A stretch of 15,302 nt of DNA from Clostridia bacterium (GTDB lineage: Bacteria > Bacillota_A > Clostridia > Christensenellales > Aristaeellaceae), in the NCBI GenBank assembly GCA_017397695.1, contig JAFQIF010000133.1:1-15302 (forward strand), in the 5' to 3' direction. A program made the position numbers and the translations under genes. Under the pieces are notes generated by a model. It was not told the origin of the DNA. It saw only the letters and a list, made by a program, of their open reading frames with translations, and did no database searches. Shown here piece by piece: positions 5,389-15,302 of this stretch. The stretch's first letter is position 1, and each line of letters starts with the position of its first letter.

Positions 5389-6489
5389 TCACTGCATCTG
5401 GAGGTAGGCAGTGATGAAGCCGTCGATCTCGCCGTCCATCACAGCGTCGGTGTTGCTGGTTTCGTAGCTCGTGCGGTGATCCTTGACCATGGAATACGGA
5501 TGGAAGACGTAGGAGCGGATCTGGCTGCCCCATTCGATCTTCTTCATCTCGCCCTTGATATCGGCCATGCGCTCCTCGCGCTCACGCTCGCGCAGCTCCA
5601 GCAGCTTCGCCTTGAGCATGCGGATACAGTTCTCGCGGTTGTGCACCTGGTCGCGGCTGGTCTGGGAGGAAACGACGATGCCCGTCGGGTAATGCGTCAT
5701 ACGCACGGCAGAAGAGGTCTTGTTGACGTTCTGTCCGCCCGCGCCGGAGGCGTGGTACACGTCCGTGCGGACGTCCTTCATGTCGATCTCGATCTCGTTG
5801 TCGTCATCCTCGATAATCGGGGACACATCCAGAGAAGAGAAGCTCGTCTGGCGGCGCGCATTGGAGTCGAACGGACTGATGCGGACCAGGCGGTGCACGC
5901 CCTTCTCGCCGCGCAGGAAGCCATAGGCGTTCTCACCCGTGATCTCCATCGTCACGGACTTGAGGCCGGCCTCGTCGCCGTCGAGGATATCGATGATCTT
6001 CACATCGAAGCCGTGGCGCTCGCAGTAGCGCTGATACATGCGGCTGAGCATCTGCGTCCAGTCCTGCGCCTCGGTGCCGCCGGCGCCGGCATGCAGGGAG
6101 ATATACGCGTTGTTGCTGTCGTAGTCGCCGCGCAGCAGGGTCTGAAGGCGCAGCGCCGCGATCTCCTCCTGCAGGCTCTTGATCTCCTCGCCCGCTTCGG
6201 CAACGAGATCATTGTCCTCCATCTCCTCGGCGAGCTCCATGGTCGCCTCGACGTCGTCCGCGCGCGCGATGAGCTTGTTATAGTGCTCGAGCTTGTTCTC
6301 GATGACGCGAACCTTCTTGGAAACGGACGTGGAACGCTCCAGATTGTTCCAGAAATCCGGCTCGTTCATGGTCTCCTGCAGCTCCATGAGCTGCTCTTTC
6401 ATGGTCTCAATATTCAGCGCGCCGCCGACCTCCTCGATATTCTCGCGGATCTTGCCCAGCAGCTGGCGGTAGGTATCCAGTTCGATCAC
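5389..6489 (-). CDS. prfB: Peptide chain release factor 2, without frameshift site
   Basis: Release factor 2 recognises UAA and UGA stop codons and triggers peptide release on the ribosome. The 366-residue protein has the RF2 tripeptide SPF at 205-207, the catalytic GGQ at 251-253 in ASGAGGQNVNKTSS, and an N-terminal helical domain. It starts at GTG 6489, with AGGAAG 9 bases upstream. In many bacteria prfB needs a programmed +1 frameshift at CTTTGAC around codon 25; here the matching place (GGAL-NIE, codons 22-28) reads CTG AAT ATT and the frame is continuous, so that autoregulatory switch is absent. secA lies 132 bases upstream on the same strand and lit 306 bases downstream. Confidence 0.97.
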   Translation of the reverse strand: MIELDTYRQLLGKIRENIEEVGGALNIETMKEQLMELQETMNEPDFWNNLERSTSVSKKVRVIENKLEHYNKLIARADDVEATMELAEEMEDNDLVAEAGEEIKSLQEEIAALRLQTLLRGDYDSNNAYISLHAGAGGTEAQDWTQMLSRMYQRYCERHGFDVKIIDILDGDEAGLKSVTMEITGENAYGFLRGEKGVHRLVRISPFDSNARRQTSFSSLDVSPIIEDDDNEIEIDMKDVRTDVYHASGAGGQNVNKTSSAVRMTHYPTGIVVSSQTSRDQVHNRENCIRMLKAKLLELREREREERMADIKGEMKKIEWGSQIRSYVFHPYSMVKDHRTSYETSNTDAVMDGEIDGFITAYLQMQ

Positions 6490-6550
6490 GGTGATTCACT
6501 TCCTTTATTCGGTTGATGTCGGTATCTTGTGTATAATCGCGTTGCGGCGC

Positions 6551-6620
6551 GAGACCTCATCCGTCCCGCCTGCGGCGATCCACCTTCCCCAAAGGGGCGG
6601 ATGATGTCGCGCCCGCAGGC
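6551..6620. repeat. Palindromic intergenic repeat-like element between secA and prfB
   Basis: Nested inverted arms are visible: TCATCCG (6557-6563)/CGGATGA (6598-6604), GCCTGCGG (6568-6575)/CCGCAGGC (6613-6620), and CCCC (6587-6590)/GGGG (6594-6597). The sequence resembles, from memory, palindromic elements of the CCTCATCCGTC-CCTTCCCC type scattered between genes in clostridial genomes. It directly follows the secA stop and has no U tract, so it is not a standard terminator. Confidence 0.5.
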
Positions 6621-6621
6621 G

Positions 6622-9387
<2,766 letters not shown>

Positions 9388-9402
9388 TGTTTTCCTCCAA
9401 AC

Positions 9403-9447
9403 TGCGAAGCGGAATGTCCCTCACAGGCGCAAGTTTCCATACTTCGC
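9403..9447 (-). promoter_or_regulatory. Structured 5' leader of secA
   Basis: On the minus strand GCGAAG (plus 9442-9447) can pair with CTTCGC (9403-9408), and AAACTTGCG can alternatively pair with CGCAGTTT just before the ribosome binding site. The two pairings compete. SecA synthesis is translationally regulated in other bacteria (SecM in E. coli), but no SecM-like arrest peptide is visible here; regulation is inference. Confidence 0.3.
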
Positions 9448-9456
9448 TAATGATAT

Positions 9457-9485
9457 ATTGTATCATCATCGCTCTTTTTTAGCAA
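9457..9485 (-). promoter_or_regulatory. Sigma-A-type promoter of secA
   Basis: On the minus strand, TTGCTA (plus 9480-9485) is followed after exactly 17 bases by TACAAT (plus 9457-9462). The predicted start of transcription is near 9450, leaving a leader of about 60 bases before the secA ATG. Confidence 0.65.
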
Positions 9486-9527
9486 CCTTTTCAGCAATAA
9501 TTCAAAAAGAGCTGCTCTTTGCCGCCC

Positions 9528-9556
9528 TTTACTTTCCCTTTTCCCGCATGTATAAT
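9528..9556 (+). promoter_or_regulatory. Sigma-A-type promoter of the GtrII-like gene
   Basis: TTTACT (9528-9533), a 17-base spacer and a consensus TATAAT (9551-9556). Transcription would begin near 9563, downstream of the ATG codons at 9519 and 9555, which supports the TTG at 9594 as the real start of the gene. The promoter is divergent from that of secA. Confidence 0.7.
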
Positions 9557-9593
9557 GAACTCAATCATCACGATTTTTCAGGGAGGGATTTCC

Positions 9594-11123
9594 TTGCTCA
9601 AACACCTCCGCCTCGACCGGCGCACGGTGATCCGCGTGTTTGCGCTCACGGCGCTGTTTTTCTTTGCCGCGCATATATACCGCTTTACCTCCGCCGGCTT
9701 CACGCACGACTCGCTGCTCATCAATCAGAGCGACGACCGCTTCTCTCAGATTTCCTTCGGCCGCTTCCTCCAGCCGCTGTACTGGAAGCTGCGCGGCGAT
9801 ATTCCCGCGCCGATGCTGGTCGGCCTGCTCAGCTGCGCGTTCCTCGGCGGGGCAATCTGCCTGGTTGTGCATCTGCTTGATCTGCGCTCCATGCTTTCTG
9901 TTGCGCTCACCTGCGCAGCGCTCACGGCCAACGCCACGCTTACCCTCGCCGGCGGATCGTATATCTCCTGGATGGACGTATACATGCTCGCCTTCCTGCT
10001 CAGCGCCGCAAGCGTGTTCGTCTGTGATCGCTGGCGCTATGGCTTCCTTGGTGCGCCGCTGCTGCTGCTCGCGTCACTTGCGCTGTATCAAAGCTATATT
10101 TCCTGCGCAGCGCTGCTGTTTCTGATGCTGCTGGTCAAATCAGCGCTGCGCGGCGATACGCCCGGCGCAATCATCCGCTCTGCTTTCAAGTATCTGTTCG
10201 TGCTGCTCGCCGGCCTGCTGCTGTATGCCGCCGCCGTGCCTGCCGTGCTCAGTGCAACAAACATGGCGCTTTCCACCGCCCAGAACAGCATTGCCGGCGT
10301 GGGACAGTTCGGCGGCGTATCCGTCTTTACCCTGATCGCCGATACGTATCTGTATCCTCTTCGCTACATGTGCGCGCCGGAAACGCACCTCTCCCGCTTC
10401 TGTGCGCTGGCAGGCCTTGGCGTATTTGTGCTGGGCGGCGTATGCTTTGTCTATCTGCTGCGCGCGCGCAGGATCGCCCTGCCCGCCGCGCTGCTCGCTG
10501 TCCTCGCCGTGCTGCTCATGCCCTTCGCGGCCAATGCCGTCTATTTCATCTCCAAGGGCTTCATTCACTCGGCGATGATCTATGCGTTCTTCCTCGCCTT
10601 CGTCTTCCCCGTCTTCCTCATCGAGCAGGCTGCGGGCGATACGCCCCTCCTCAGCGGCGCGCGCATGCTGGCCGCCATGCTGCTCGTGTTTATCTACGGC
10701 TGCAACTTCGTGACCGCCCATCAGCTCTATCTGCATCGCGATCTGGGGCTTCAAGCCACACTCTCTGTTATGACACGCGTTATTGATCGTATCGAGCAGG
10801 TAGAGGGCTATGACCCCGGTTACACGCCCGTAGCCGTTGTCGGCAATCTGTCCGATTCCCGTATGAGCATGGAACGTCCGGGCTTTGAGCATCTCTCCCC
10901 ATACGGCCTGAACAACTACGCTGTCACCTACATGGAAACCAACACCTGGTATCTCTGGCAGATTCTGGGCTATCCGGCCAATCTGGTGGACTTTGATACC
11001 CATCGCGCCCTGATTCAGCGCGAGGACGTGCGCGCCATTCCGGCTTTCCCTGCCAAGGATTGCTGCCAGATGATTGACGGTGTGCTTGTAGTGCGCATCG
11101 GCGTGCCGGGCATTTCGTACTGA
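9594..11123 (+). CDS. Polytopic membrane protein resembling GtrII-type glucosyltransferases
   Basis: A 509-residue hydrophobic protein with roughly ten membrane spans and a soluble C-terminal part (about 410-509). The N-terminal region matches the Glucos_trans_II (GtrII) pattern: one span, then FTHDSL (36-41) with nearby acidic residues (D47, D48), and FGRFLQPL (55-62). GtrII proteins are GT-C-fold enzymes that take sugar from a lipid-linked donor outside the membrane and decorate surface polysaccharides, so a role in glycan or teichoic-acid-type modification is likely. Partner GtrA/GtrB genes are not adjacent. The start TTG 9594 is selected by GGGAGGG (9581-9587), 6 bases upstream, and by the promoter at 9528-9556. 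The gene stands alone, divergent from secA, and ends in a hairpin shared with glnA. The substrate is unknown and the family match is by motif reading only. Confidence 0.7.
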   Translation: MLKHLRLDRRTVIRVFALTALFFFAAHIYRFTSAGFTHDSLLINQSDDRFSQISFGRFLQPLYWKLRGDIPAPMLVGLLSCAFLGGAICLVVHLLDLRSMLSVALTCAALTANATLTLAGGSYISWMDVYMLAFLLSAASVFVCDRWRYGFLGAPLLLLASLALYQSYISCAALLFLMLLVKSALRGDTPGAIIRSAFKYLFVLLAGLLLYAAAVPAVLSATNMALSTAQNSIAGVGQFGGVSVFTLIADTYLYPLRYMCAPETHLSRFCALAGLGVFVLGGVCFVYLLRARRIALPAALLAVLAVLLMPFAANAVYFISKGFIHSAMIYAFFLAFVFPVFLIEQAAGDTPLLSGARMLAAMLLVFIYGCNFVTAHQLYLHRDLGLQATLSVMTRVIDRIEQVEGYDPGYTPVAVVGNLSDSRMSMERPGFEHLSPYGLNNYAVTYMETNTWYLWQILGYPANLVDFDTHRALIQREDVRAIPAFPAKDCCQMIDGVLVVRIGVPGISY

Positions 11124-11137
11124 GAAAAGGCATACGA

Positions 11138-11173
11138 AAAGGAGCTCTTCCAAGCGGAAGCGCTCCTTTGTTT
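11138..11173. terminator. Bidirectional terminator between the GtrII-like gene and glnA
   Basis: Stem AAAGGAGC (11138-11145)/GCTCCTTT (11162-11169), with an inner TTCC (11148-11151)/GGAA (11156-11159), is followed by TTTGTTTA on the plus strand and by TTTTCG on the minus strand. It lies 14 bases past the plus-strand stop and about 70 bases past the glnA stop. Confidence 0.75.
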
Positions 11174-11189
11174 ATATATGAGATACGTT

Positions 11190-11238
11190 GGAGATTTCAT
11201 CCTTTGACCTATCTTCGCTTCGCGCCGGCATGAAGCTG
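11190..11238 (+). repeat. Dispersed intergenic repeat, copy C (partial)
   Basis: TCTTCGCTTCGCG (11212-11224) is preceded by GAGATTTCATCC and followed by CCGGCATGAAGCTGC. Read on the minus strand, copy D has GAGGGATTTCATCCC before its core and GGCGGCTTGAAGCTGC after it, so C matches D on both sides. It ends immediately before the glnA stop codon at 11241. Confidence 0.6.
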
Positions 11239-11240
11239 CG

Positions 11241-13343
11241 TTACACGTTGAAGAGCAATTCGTCGTACGCAGGCATCGGCCAGATGTCGCCGGAGACAAT
11301 CATCTCCAGATGATCCACCGGCGCGCGCAGCACGTCCATCGCCGGGCAGACCTCCTTATAGTATGCCCTGGCCTGCTCTTCGCCGGTCAACTGCGCGGCG
11401 CGTGCCTGGCGCATGCGCAGATCCGCCAGCGCGGCGTTCGTCTGGCGCAGCAGCACCGTCACGCGGGTGAGCAGCTCGCGCTGCACGCTCGCATCAATGC
11501 CCAGGCTCTCCACCTCGGACGCCGCTTCCGCCAGTTCCTTCGTATAGCGCACGACGGCGGGAATAATATCCTTGCCCGCCATGTCAATCATGGTCAGCGC
11601 TTCGATGTTCACCGACTTGGCGTAAATTTCATAGGAAACGTCTGCACGGGCAAGCAATTCCTTCTCGGTATACACGCCGTGGCGTTCAAACAGCGCAACG
11701 GAGTCCGGATCCGTCAGTTCCGGAATGGCGTCGACCATGCCCTTGATATTGGGCAGGCCGCGGCGCGCAGCCTCGGCAACCCATTCGTCGGTATAGCCGT
11801 TGCCGTTGAAGATAATGCGCTGATGCGTCTTCATCTCGCGGCGGATGAGCGCATCCAACGCAGCTTCAAAATCCTCCGCCTTTTCCAGCTCATCGGCAAA
11901 CTGACAAAGCGCATCAGCTGCAATGGTATTGAGCACGGTATTGGCGTCCGCGATACAGCCGGAGGACGGCGTCATGCGGAATTCAAACTTGTTGCCGGTA
12001 AAGGCGAACGGCGAGGTGCGGTTGCGGTCGCCTGCATCGCGGCGGATAACCGGCAGCGTGGACACGCCCACCTTCATATTGGATACCATCGGCACGCTCT
12101 CGTCGTTGCCGGCGATAATATGCTCGACAATGGAGGTCAGCGGCTCGCCCAGGAACATGGAGATAATCGCCGGCGGCGCCTCGTGCCCGCCCAGACGGTG
12201 ATCATTGCCCGGCACAGCGGCGCTCATGCGCAGCAGGCCCGCATGCTCATCCACAGCCTTCATCACCGCCGCGAGCATCAGCAGGAACATCTTGTTTCCC
12301 TGCGGCATCTTGCCCGGAGAGAGCAGATTGCGGCCCGTATCAGTAGTCAGGCTCCAGTTGTTATGCTTGCCGCTGCCGTTCACGCCGGCAAAGGGCTTTT
12401 CATGCAGCAGGCATACCAGGCCATGGCGCAGGGCAACCTTCTTCATGACGTTCATGATGAGCATATTCTCATCCGTCGCCAGGTTGGCCGTGTTGTAAAT
12501 CGGCGCCAGCTCATGCTGCGCGGGCGCGGCCTCGTTGTGCTCGGTCTTCGCCGCGATGCCCAGCTTCCACAGCTCCACATCCAGATCGCGCATGTAATTG
12601 GCCACGCGCTCCTTGATCGCGCCGAAGTAATGGTCTTCCATCTCCTGACCCTTGGGCGGCATCGCGCCAAAGAGCGTGCGGCCGGTGAAGATCAGATCCT
12701 TGCGCCTCAGATAGGTCGCCTTGTCGACGATGAAATACTCCTGCTCTGCGCCGACGGAAGCGATCACCTTCTGCGTCTGCGTATCGCCAAAGAGGCGGCA
12801 GATGCGCACAGCCTGCTTGCTGATGGCCTCCATAGAGCGCAGCAGCGGGGTTTTCTTGTCCAGCGCCTCGCCGGTGTAAGAGCAGAACGCCGTGGGAATG
12901 CACAGCGTTTTGGTGTTGCCGCTGTCGTAGATGAACGCGGGGCTGGTGATATCCCACACGGTATAGCCGCGCGCCTCAAATGTGGCGCGGATGCCGCCGG
13001 AGGGGAAGGACGATGCGTCCGGCTCGCCTTTGATGAGCTCCTTGCCGCTCATCTCCATGATGATGCTGCCATCGCCCTGCGGATTGATGAAGGAATCATG
13101 CTTCTCCGCCGTGGTGCCGGTAAGCGGCTGGAACCAGTGGGTGAAGTGGGTCGCGCCCTTTTCAATCGCCCATTCCTTCATCGCTGTCGCAGTCGCGTCC
13201 GCCACGATGGGATCGAGCTCCTCGCCGGTGGCCATGGAGCGCTTGAGACTCTTATAGATCGCCTTGGGCAATCTGGCGCGCATCTCCTGATCGCCAAAGA
13301 CGCTGCTGCCGTAAATCTCGGGGATGTTCAGCTTCTCGCTCAT
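11241..13343 (-). CDS. glnA: Glutamine synthetase type III
   Basis: The enzyme makes glutamine from glutamate, ammonia and ATP, the main route of ammonia assimilation. At 700 residues it has type III (GlnN) length rather than the roughly 450 of type I. The type III N-terminal signature [19 protein letters not shown] is at 67-85. The metal and glutamate site is seen in GAEQEYF (198-204) and [13 protein letters not shown] (269-281), and the ATP/substrate region in [11 protein letters not shown] (322-332). A long C-terminal helical domain (about 560-690) is specific to type III. The start ATG 13343 has AAGGAG 8 bases upstream. It is monocistronic by position, with divergent murA on one side and a convergent gene on the other. 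No GlnR operator is apparent in the 473-bp upstream region. Confidence 0.97.
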   Translation of the reverse strand: MSEKLNIPEIYGSSVFGDQEMRARLPKAIYKSLKRSMATGEELDPIVADATATAMKEWAIEKGATHFTHWFQPLTGTTAEKHDSFINPQGDGSIIMEMSGKELIKGEPDASSFPSGGIRATFEARGYTVWDITSPAFIYDSGNTKTLCIPTAFCSYTGEALDKKTPLLRSMEAISKQAVRICRLFGDTQTQKVIASVGAEQEYFIVDKATYLRRKDLIFTGRTLFGAMPPKGQEMEDHYFGAIKERVANYMRDLDVELWKLGIAAKTEHNEAAPAQHELAPIYNTANLATDENMLIMNVMKKVALRHGLVCLLHEKPFAGVNGSGKHNNWSLTTDTGRNLLSPGKMPQGNKMFLLMLAAVMKAVDEHAGLLRMSAAVPGNDHRLGGHEAPPAIISMFLGEPLTSIVEHIIAGNDESVPMVSNMKVGVSTLPVIRRDAGDRNRTSPFAFTGNKFEFRMTPSSGCIADANTVLNTIAADALCQFADELEKAEDFEAALDALIRREMKTHQRIIFNGNGYTDEWVAEAARRGLPNIKGMVDAIPELTDPDSVALFERHGVYTEKELLARADVSYEIYAKSVNIEALTMIDMAGKDIIPAVVRYTKELAEAASEVESLGIDASVQRELLTRVTVLLRQTNAALADLRMRQARAAQLTGEEQARAYYKEVCPAMDVLRAPVDHLEMIVSGDIWPMPAYDELLFNV

Positions 13344-13816
13344 CTGAGTTTCTCCTTTATATCGCGTGATCCGTCACGAAAAAAACTGTCATTTCGCTGC
13401 CCGCGCGTTATTTCAGCGCCAAAGCAACCATAATACAATACACCAAGCTTTCCCGAAATGCAATCGCAAAACATCCGGCGAGCAAAAAGACTTCCTTTTT
13501 TCCGTTTTTTGCAAAAAAACTTACGTTTCTGTTGCCCATGGCATTTCTGCCATTCGTTTTTGAAGCCATTATCTTCCGTCTCCCGGGTGCCGCCTGCTGC
13601 GCAAATCGCACGCCGCTTTCCAGCATATCCTGAAAAAGCAGGTGTCGCCTCAAATCCGCATGCGGCATGCCGCCACGGGCCGCCGGGAAAAATCCTCGTG
13701 TGGCGGCGCGGACACAACGCCGGCATGATGCATATTCTGCCATCAGGCGGGCGCAAAAGCAGCCCGGTCATGGCGGGATTCGCCGCCGCTCAGCCAGACA
13801 AAACGGAGGGATGCTC
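13344..13816. other. 473-bp intergenic region between glnA and murA
   Basis: This divergent region must hold promoters for both genes. A small hairpin, CGTGA (13365-13369)/TCACG (13374-13378), lies in the glnA leader. A weak glnA promoter can be drawn on the minus strand (TTGCAT, 17 bases, TATTGT, around 13430-13470). A near-palindrome of T and A runs (GTTTTTTGC then A7C) lies near 13503-13521. A 53-residue minus-strand frame (13408-13569) is discussed as a finding. I see no repeat-family core here and no clear murA promoter. Confidence 0.5.
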
Positions 13817-15061
13817 ATGGCGCATTATGCGGTACGCGAAAGCCCGCCTCTGCGGGGCGAAATACCCATCAGCACGTCCAAAAACGCAGTGCTGCCCATC
13901 ATGTGCGGCGCGCTGCTCACCGGTGGAGACGTGCGCATCGACAGCCTGCCCGACCTTTCCGATGTCCATACGCTTGCATCTCTATTGGAAGCCTGCGGCT
14001 GCAAAATCCAGCGCGAAGGCACATCCATGATCATCCGCGCAGACAGCCTGAACAGCCCGCAGGACGACGAAGATGTGCGCAAGATGCGCGCTTCCGTGCT
14101 CGTTTTGGGTCCGCTGCTCTCGCGCCTGGGCGAGGCGCGCATCGCGCTGCCGGGCGGCTGCGCCATCGGCCAGCGCCCCATCGACCAGCACCTCAAGGGC
14201 ATGAGCGCGCTGGGCGCAAAGGTGACCTTTGATCATGGCGGCGTAACGCTCTCAGGCCGCCTGCGCGGCGCAACGATCTATCTGGATATGCCCTCCGTGG
14301 GCGCAACGGAAAACCTGCTGATGGCCGCCACGCTGGCCGAAGGCGTCACGCGCATCGAAAACGCCGCCAAAGAGCCGGAAATCGTCGATCTGGCGTCGTT
14401 TCTCACGTCCATGGGCGCGCGCATCTGCGGCGCAGGCACATCGACGATCACCATCGACGGCGTCAAATCGCTGCACGGCACTTCCTGGCAGCCGATTGCC
14501 GATCGCGTAGAGGCCGGTACGATGGCCTGCGCCTGCGCGATCACCGGCGGCGAGCTGTTTCTGCGCGGCGCGCGCAGCGAGCATCTGCGCAGCCTGCTCT
14601 TCAAGCTCAGCGAAGCGGGCGTACATATCCACGACACACCGGGCGGACTGATGGTCTTTGGCCGCGCCAAGCAGCCCTTTGAGATCCGCACGATGGTCTA
14701 TCCGGGCTTCCCGACCGATCTGCAGGCGCCAATGATGGCCGTGGCCTGCAAGACGCCCGGAACAAGCGTATTCCTGGAAACCATCTTTGAAAACCGGTTT
14801 ATGCATGCTGCGGAGCTTGCTCGCCTGGGTGCGCACATCCGCGTGGAAAACCGTGTGGCCGTGGTGGAAGGCACGCCATACCTGACCGGCGCAGGCGTAA
14901 CCGCGACAGATCTGCGTGCGGGCGCGGCACTGATTCTGGCGGGCCTGTGTGCAGAGGGCGAGACCATCATCGACGACACCAGCGGGCATATTGCCAGGGG
15001 ATACGACGCCATCGAGAAGAAACTCAGCGCCGTCGGCGGCAGCGTACGGAAAATGAACTGA
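13817..15061 (+). CDS. murA: UDP-N-acetylglucosamine 1-carboxyvinyltransferase MurA
   Basis: MurA adds enolpyruvate from phosphoenolpyruvate to UDP-GlcNAc, the first committed step of peptidoglycan synthesis, in the cytoplasm. From ATG 13817 it is 414 residues, the usual size. GGAGGG (13805-13810) lies 6 bases upstream, while the ATG at 13811 touches it directly and longer in-frame starts add an Arg-rich tail unlike the family. Motifs include the substrate Lys in STSKNAVLPI (about residue 19), the catalytic Cys in LPGGCAIGQRPIDQHLKG (about residue 105; the fosfomycin target), the Asp in PTDLQAPMMA, and DLRAGAALILAGLCAEG near the end. The active-site Cys is kept, so intrinsic fosfomycin resistance by Cys-to-Asp change is not indicated. 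Firmicutes often carry two paralogues; which one this is cannot be told. Confidence 0.95.
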   Translation: MAHYAVRESPPLRGEIPISTSKNAVLPIMCGALLTGGDVRIDSLPDLSDVHTLASLLEACGCKIQREGTSMIIRADSLNSPQDDEDVRKMRASVLVLGPLLSRLGEARIALPGGCAIGQRPIDQHLKGMSALGAKVTFDHGGVTLSGRLRGATIYLDMPSVGATENLLMAATLAEGVTRIENAAKEPEIVDLASFLTSMGARICGAGTSTITIDGVKSLHGTSWQPIADRVEAGTMACACAITGGELFLRGARSEHLRSLLFKLSEAGVHIHDTPGGLMVFGRAKQPFEIRTMVYPGFPTDLQAPMMAVACKTPGTSVFLETIFENRFMHAAELARLGAHIRVENRVAVVEGTPYLTGAGVTATDLRAGAALILAGLCAEGETIIDDTSGHIARGYDAIEKKLSAVGGSVRKMN

Positions 15062-15104
15062 GAAAATGCTTGATTCGCAAAAGGGATGGAAAGTTCATTA
15101 AGGC

Positions 15105-15249
15105 AGCTTCAAGCCGCCGCGAAGCGAAGAAGGGAGTCTGAGGGATGAAATCCCTCAGGCAGGTTTGGGCGGCAGCCCAACGTAACCCATGCGCGAAGCG
15201 CCAGATAAGCAAGAATCAAACAGGAGCCGAAGGCGACGCTTTTGATTCT
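15105..15249 (-). repeat. Dispersed intergenic repeat, copy D (longest)
   Basis: On the minus strand, in order: a hairpin with 9-bp arms AGAATCAAA/TTTGATTCT (plus 15212-15220 and 15241-15249) around a core containing CGCCTTCGGC; TTGCTTAT; a GGGTTACGTTGGGCTGCCGCC block matching copy B; a 9-bp-stem hairpin (15138-15146 with 15150-15158, loop GAA); and the core CTTCTTCGCTTCGCG (plus 15118-15132). Copy A shares TTGCTTAT and the core, and copy B shares the CTGCCGCC block, hairpin and core. It begins 44 bases after murA. Confidence 0.7.
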
Positions 15250-15252
15250 GAC

Positions 15253-15299
15253 ACAGCTTTGAAAGAATTTGTGTAGTCTGAGAAATTCTTTCAATCTGT
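15253..15299. other. Long hairpin at the right edge of the window
   Basis: TTGAAAGAATTT (15259-15270) pairs perfectly with AAATTCTTTCAA (15283-15294), loop 12 bases. ACAG (15253-15256) and CTGT (15296-15299) continue the pairing beyond a small internal loop. It follows copy D directly and may belong to the same composite element or to a feature past the window edge. No U tract is visible within the window. Confidence 0.6.
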
Positions 15300-15302
15300 A
15301 CC

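Noticed and set aside
5176..5407. Small proteins on either strand in the prfB-lit gap
   Set aside because: The frames coincide with paired hairpin repeats, have no convincing ribosome binding sites, and show no protein-like composition.
6516..6538. Plus-strand promoter with TATAAT near 6533
   Set aside because: The only -35-like TTGATG is 13 bases away, too close, and no plus-strand gene follows.
11310..13433. 707-codon plus-strand open frame opposite glnA
   Set aside because: It is a shadow of the strongly supported type III glutamine synthetase, with no domain signature.
13667..13816. 50-residue N-terminal extension of murA
   Set aside because: It is Arg/Pro-rich, unlike any MurA, and GGAGGG sits 6 bases before ATG 13817, which gives the normal family length.

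Overview
The window reads as a chromosomal segment of a GC-rich (roughly 60% by eye) low-GC-lineage bacterium, most likely an anaerobic, gut-type member of the Clostridia. The clues are a type III glutamine synthetase, a CwlD-like cell-wall amidase of the kind used in spore cortex formation, a Lit-family lipoprotein transacylase, SecA with the zinc-binding tail, strong AGGAGG-type ribosome binding sites, and TTG and GTG starts. The placement is an inference; no rRNA or tRNA is present to confirm it. The genes are mostly housekeeping. I see no phage, CRISPR, transposase or obvious defence locus.

Layout, left to right. Positions 1-268 are non-coding, with a 28-bp tandem repeat and a dispersed-repeat copy. 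A plus-strand pair follows: an exported HlyD/RND-type adaptor (269-1309) and a TetR regulator (1348-1932), closed by a clear terminator shared with a convergent amidase. The CwlD-like amidase (minus, 1983-2804) and tsaD (minus, 3191-4255) flank about 390 bp containing a dense cluster of DnaA-box-like 9-mers, nested inverted repeats and a terminator. A minus-strand series continues with lit (4333-5082), prfB (5389-6489) and secA (6622-9387). Divergent from secA is a polytopic GtrII-like membrane protein (9594-11123). It converges on type III glnA (minus, 11241-13343). After a 473-bp gap, murA (13817-15061) runs on the plus strand, followed by more repeats.

The genes touch a common theme of envelope and protein maturation: SecA exports precursors, Lit remodels lipoproteins, MurA starts peptidoglycan synthesis, the amidase trims it, and the GtrII-like protein probably modifies surface glycans. 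TsaD and release factor 2 serve translation. Spacing is mostly 75-300 bp, so this is a gene neighbourhood rather than one tight operon.

The most unusual content is between genes. (1) At 2915-3083 there are four exact TTGTCCACA boxes and six near matches in 169 bp, although no dnaA or dnaN is next to them and the genes to the right point towards the cluster. (2) A dispersed repeat carries the core CTTCTTCGCTTCGCG beside a hairpin whose arms differ between copies but stay paired; it appears in at least four intergenic regions. (3) Two adjacent hairpins between prfB and lit share a loop core but have different, still perfectly paired outer stems. These are the best candidates for something undescribed.
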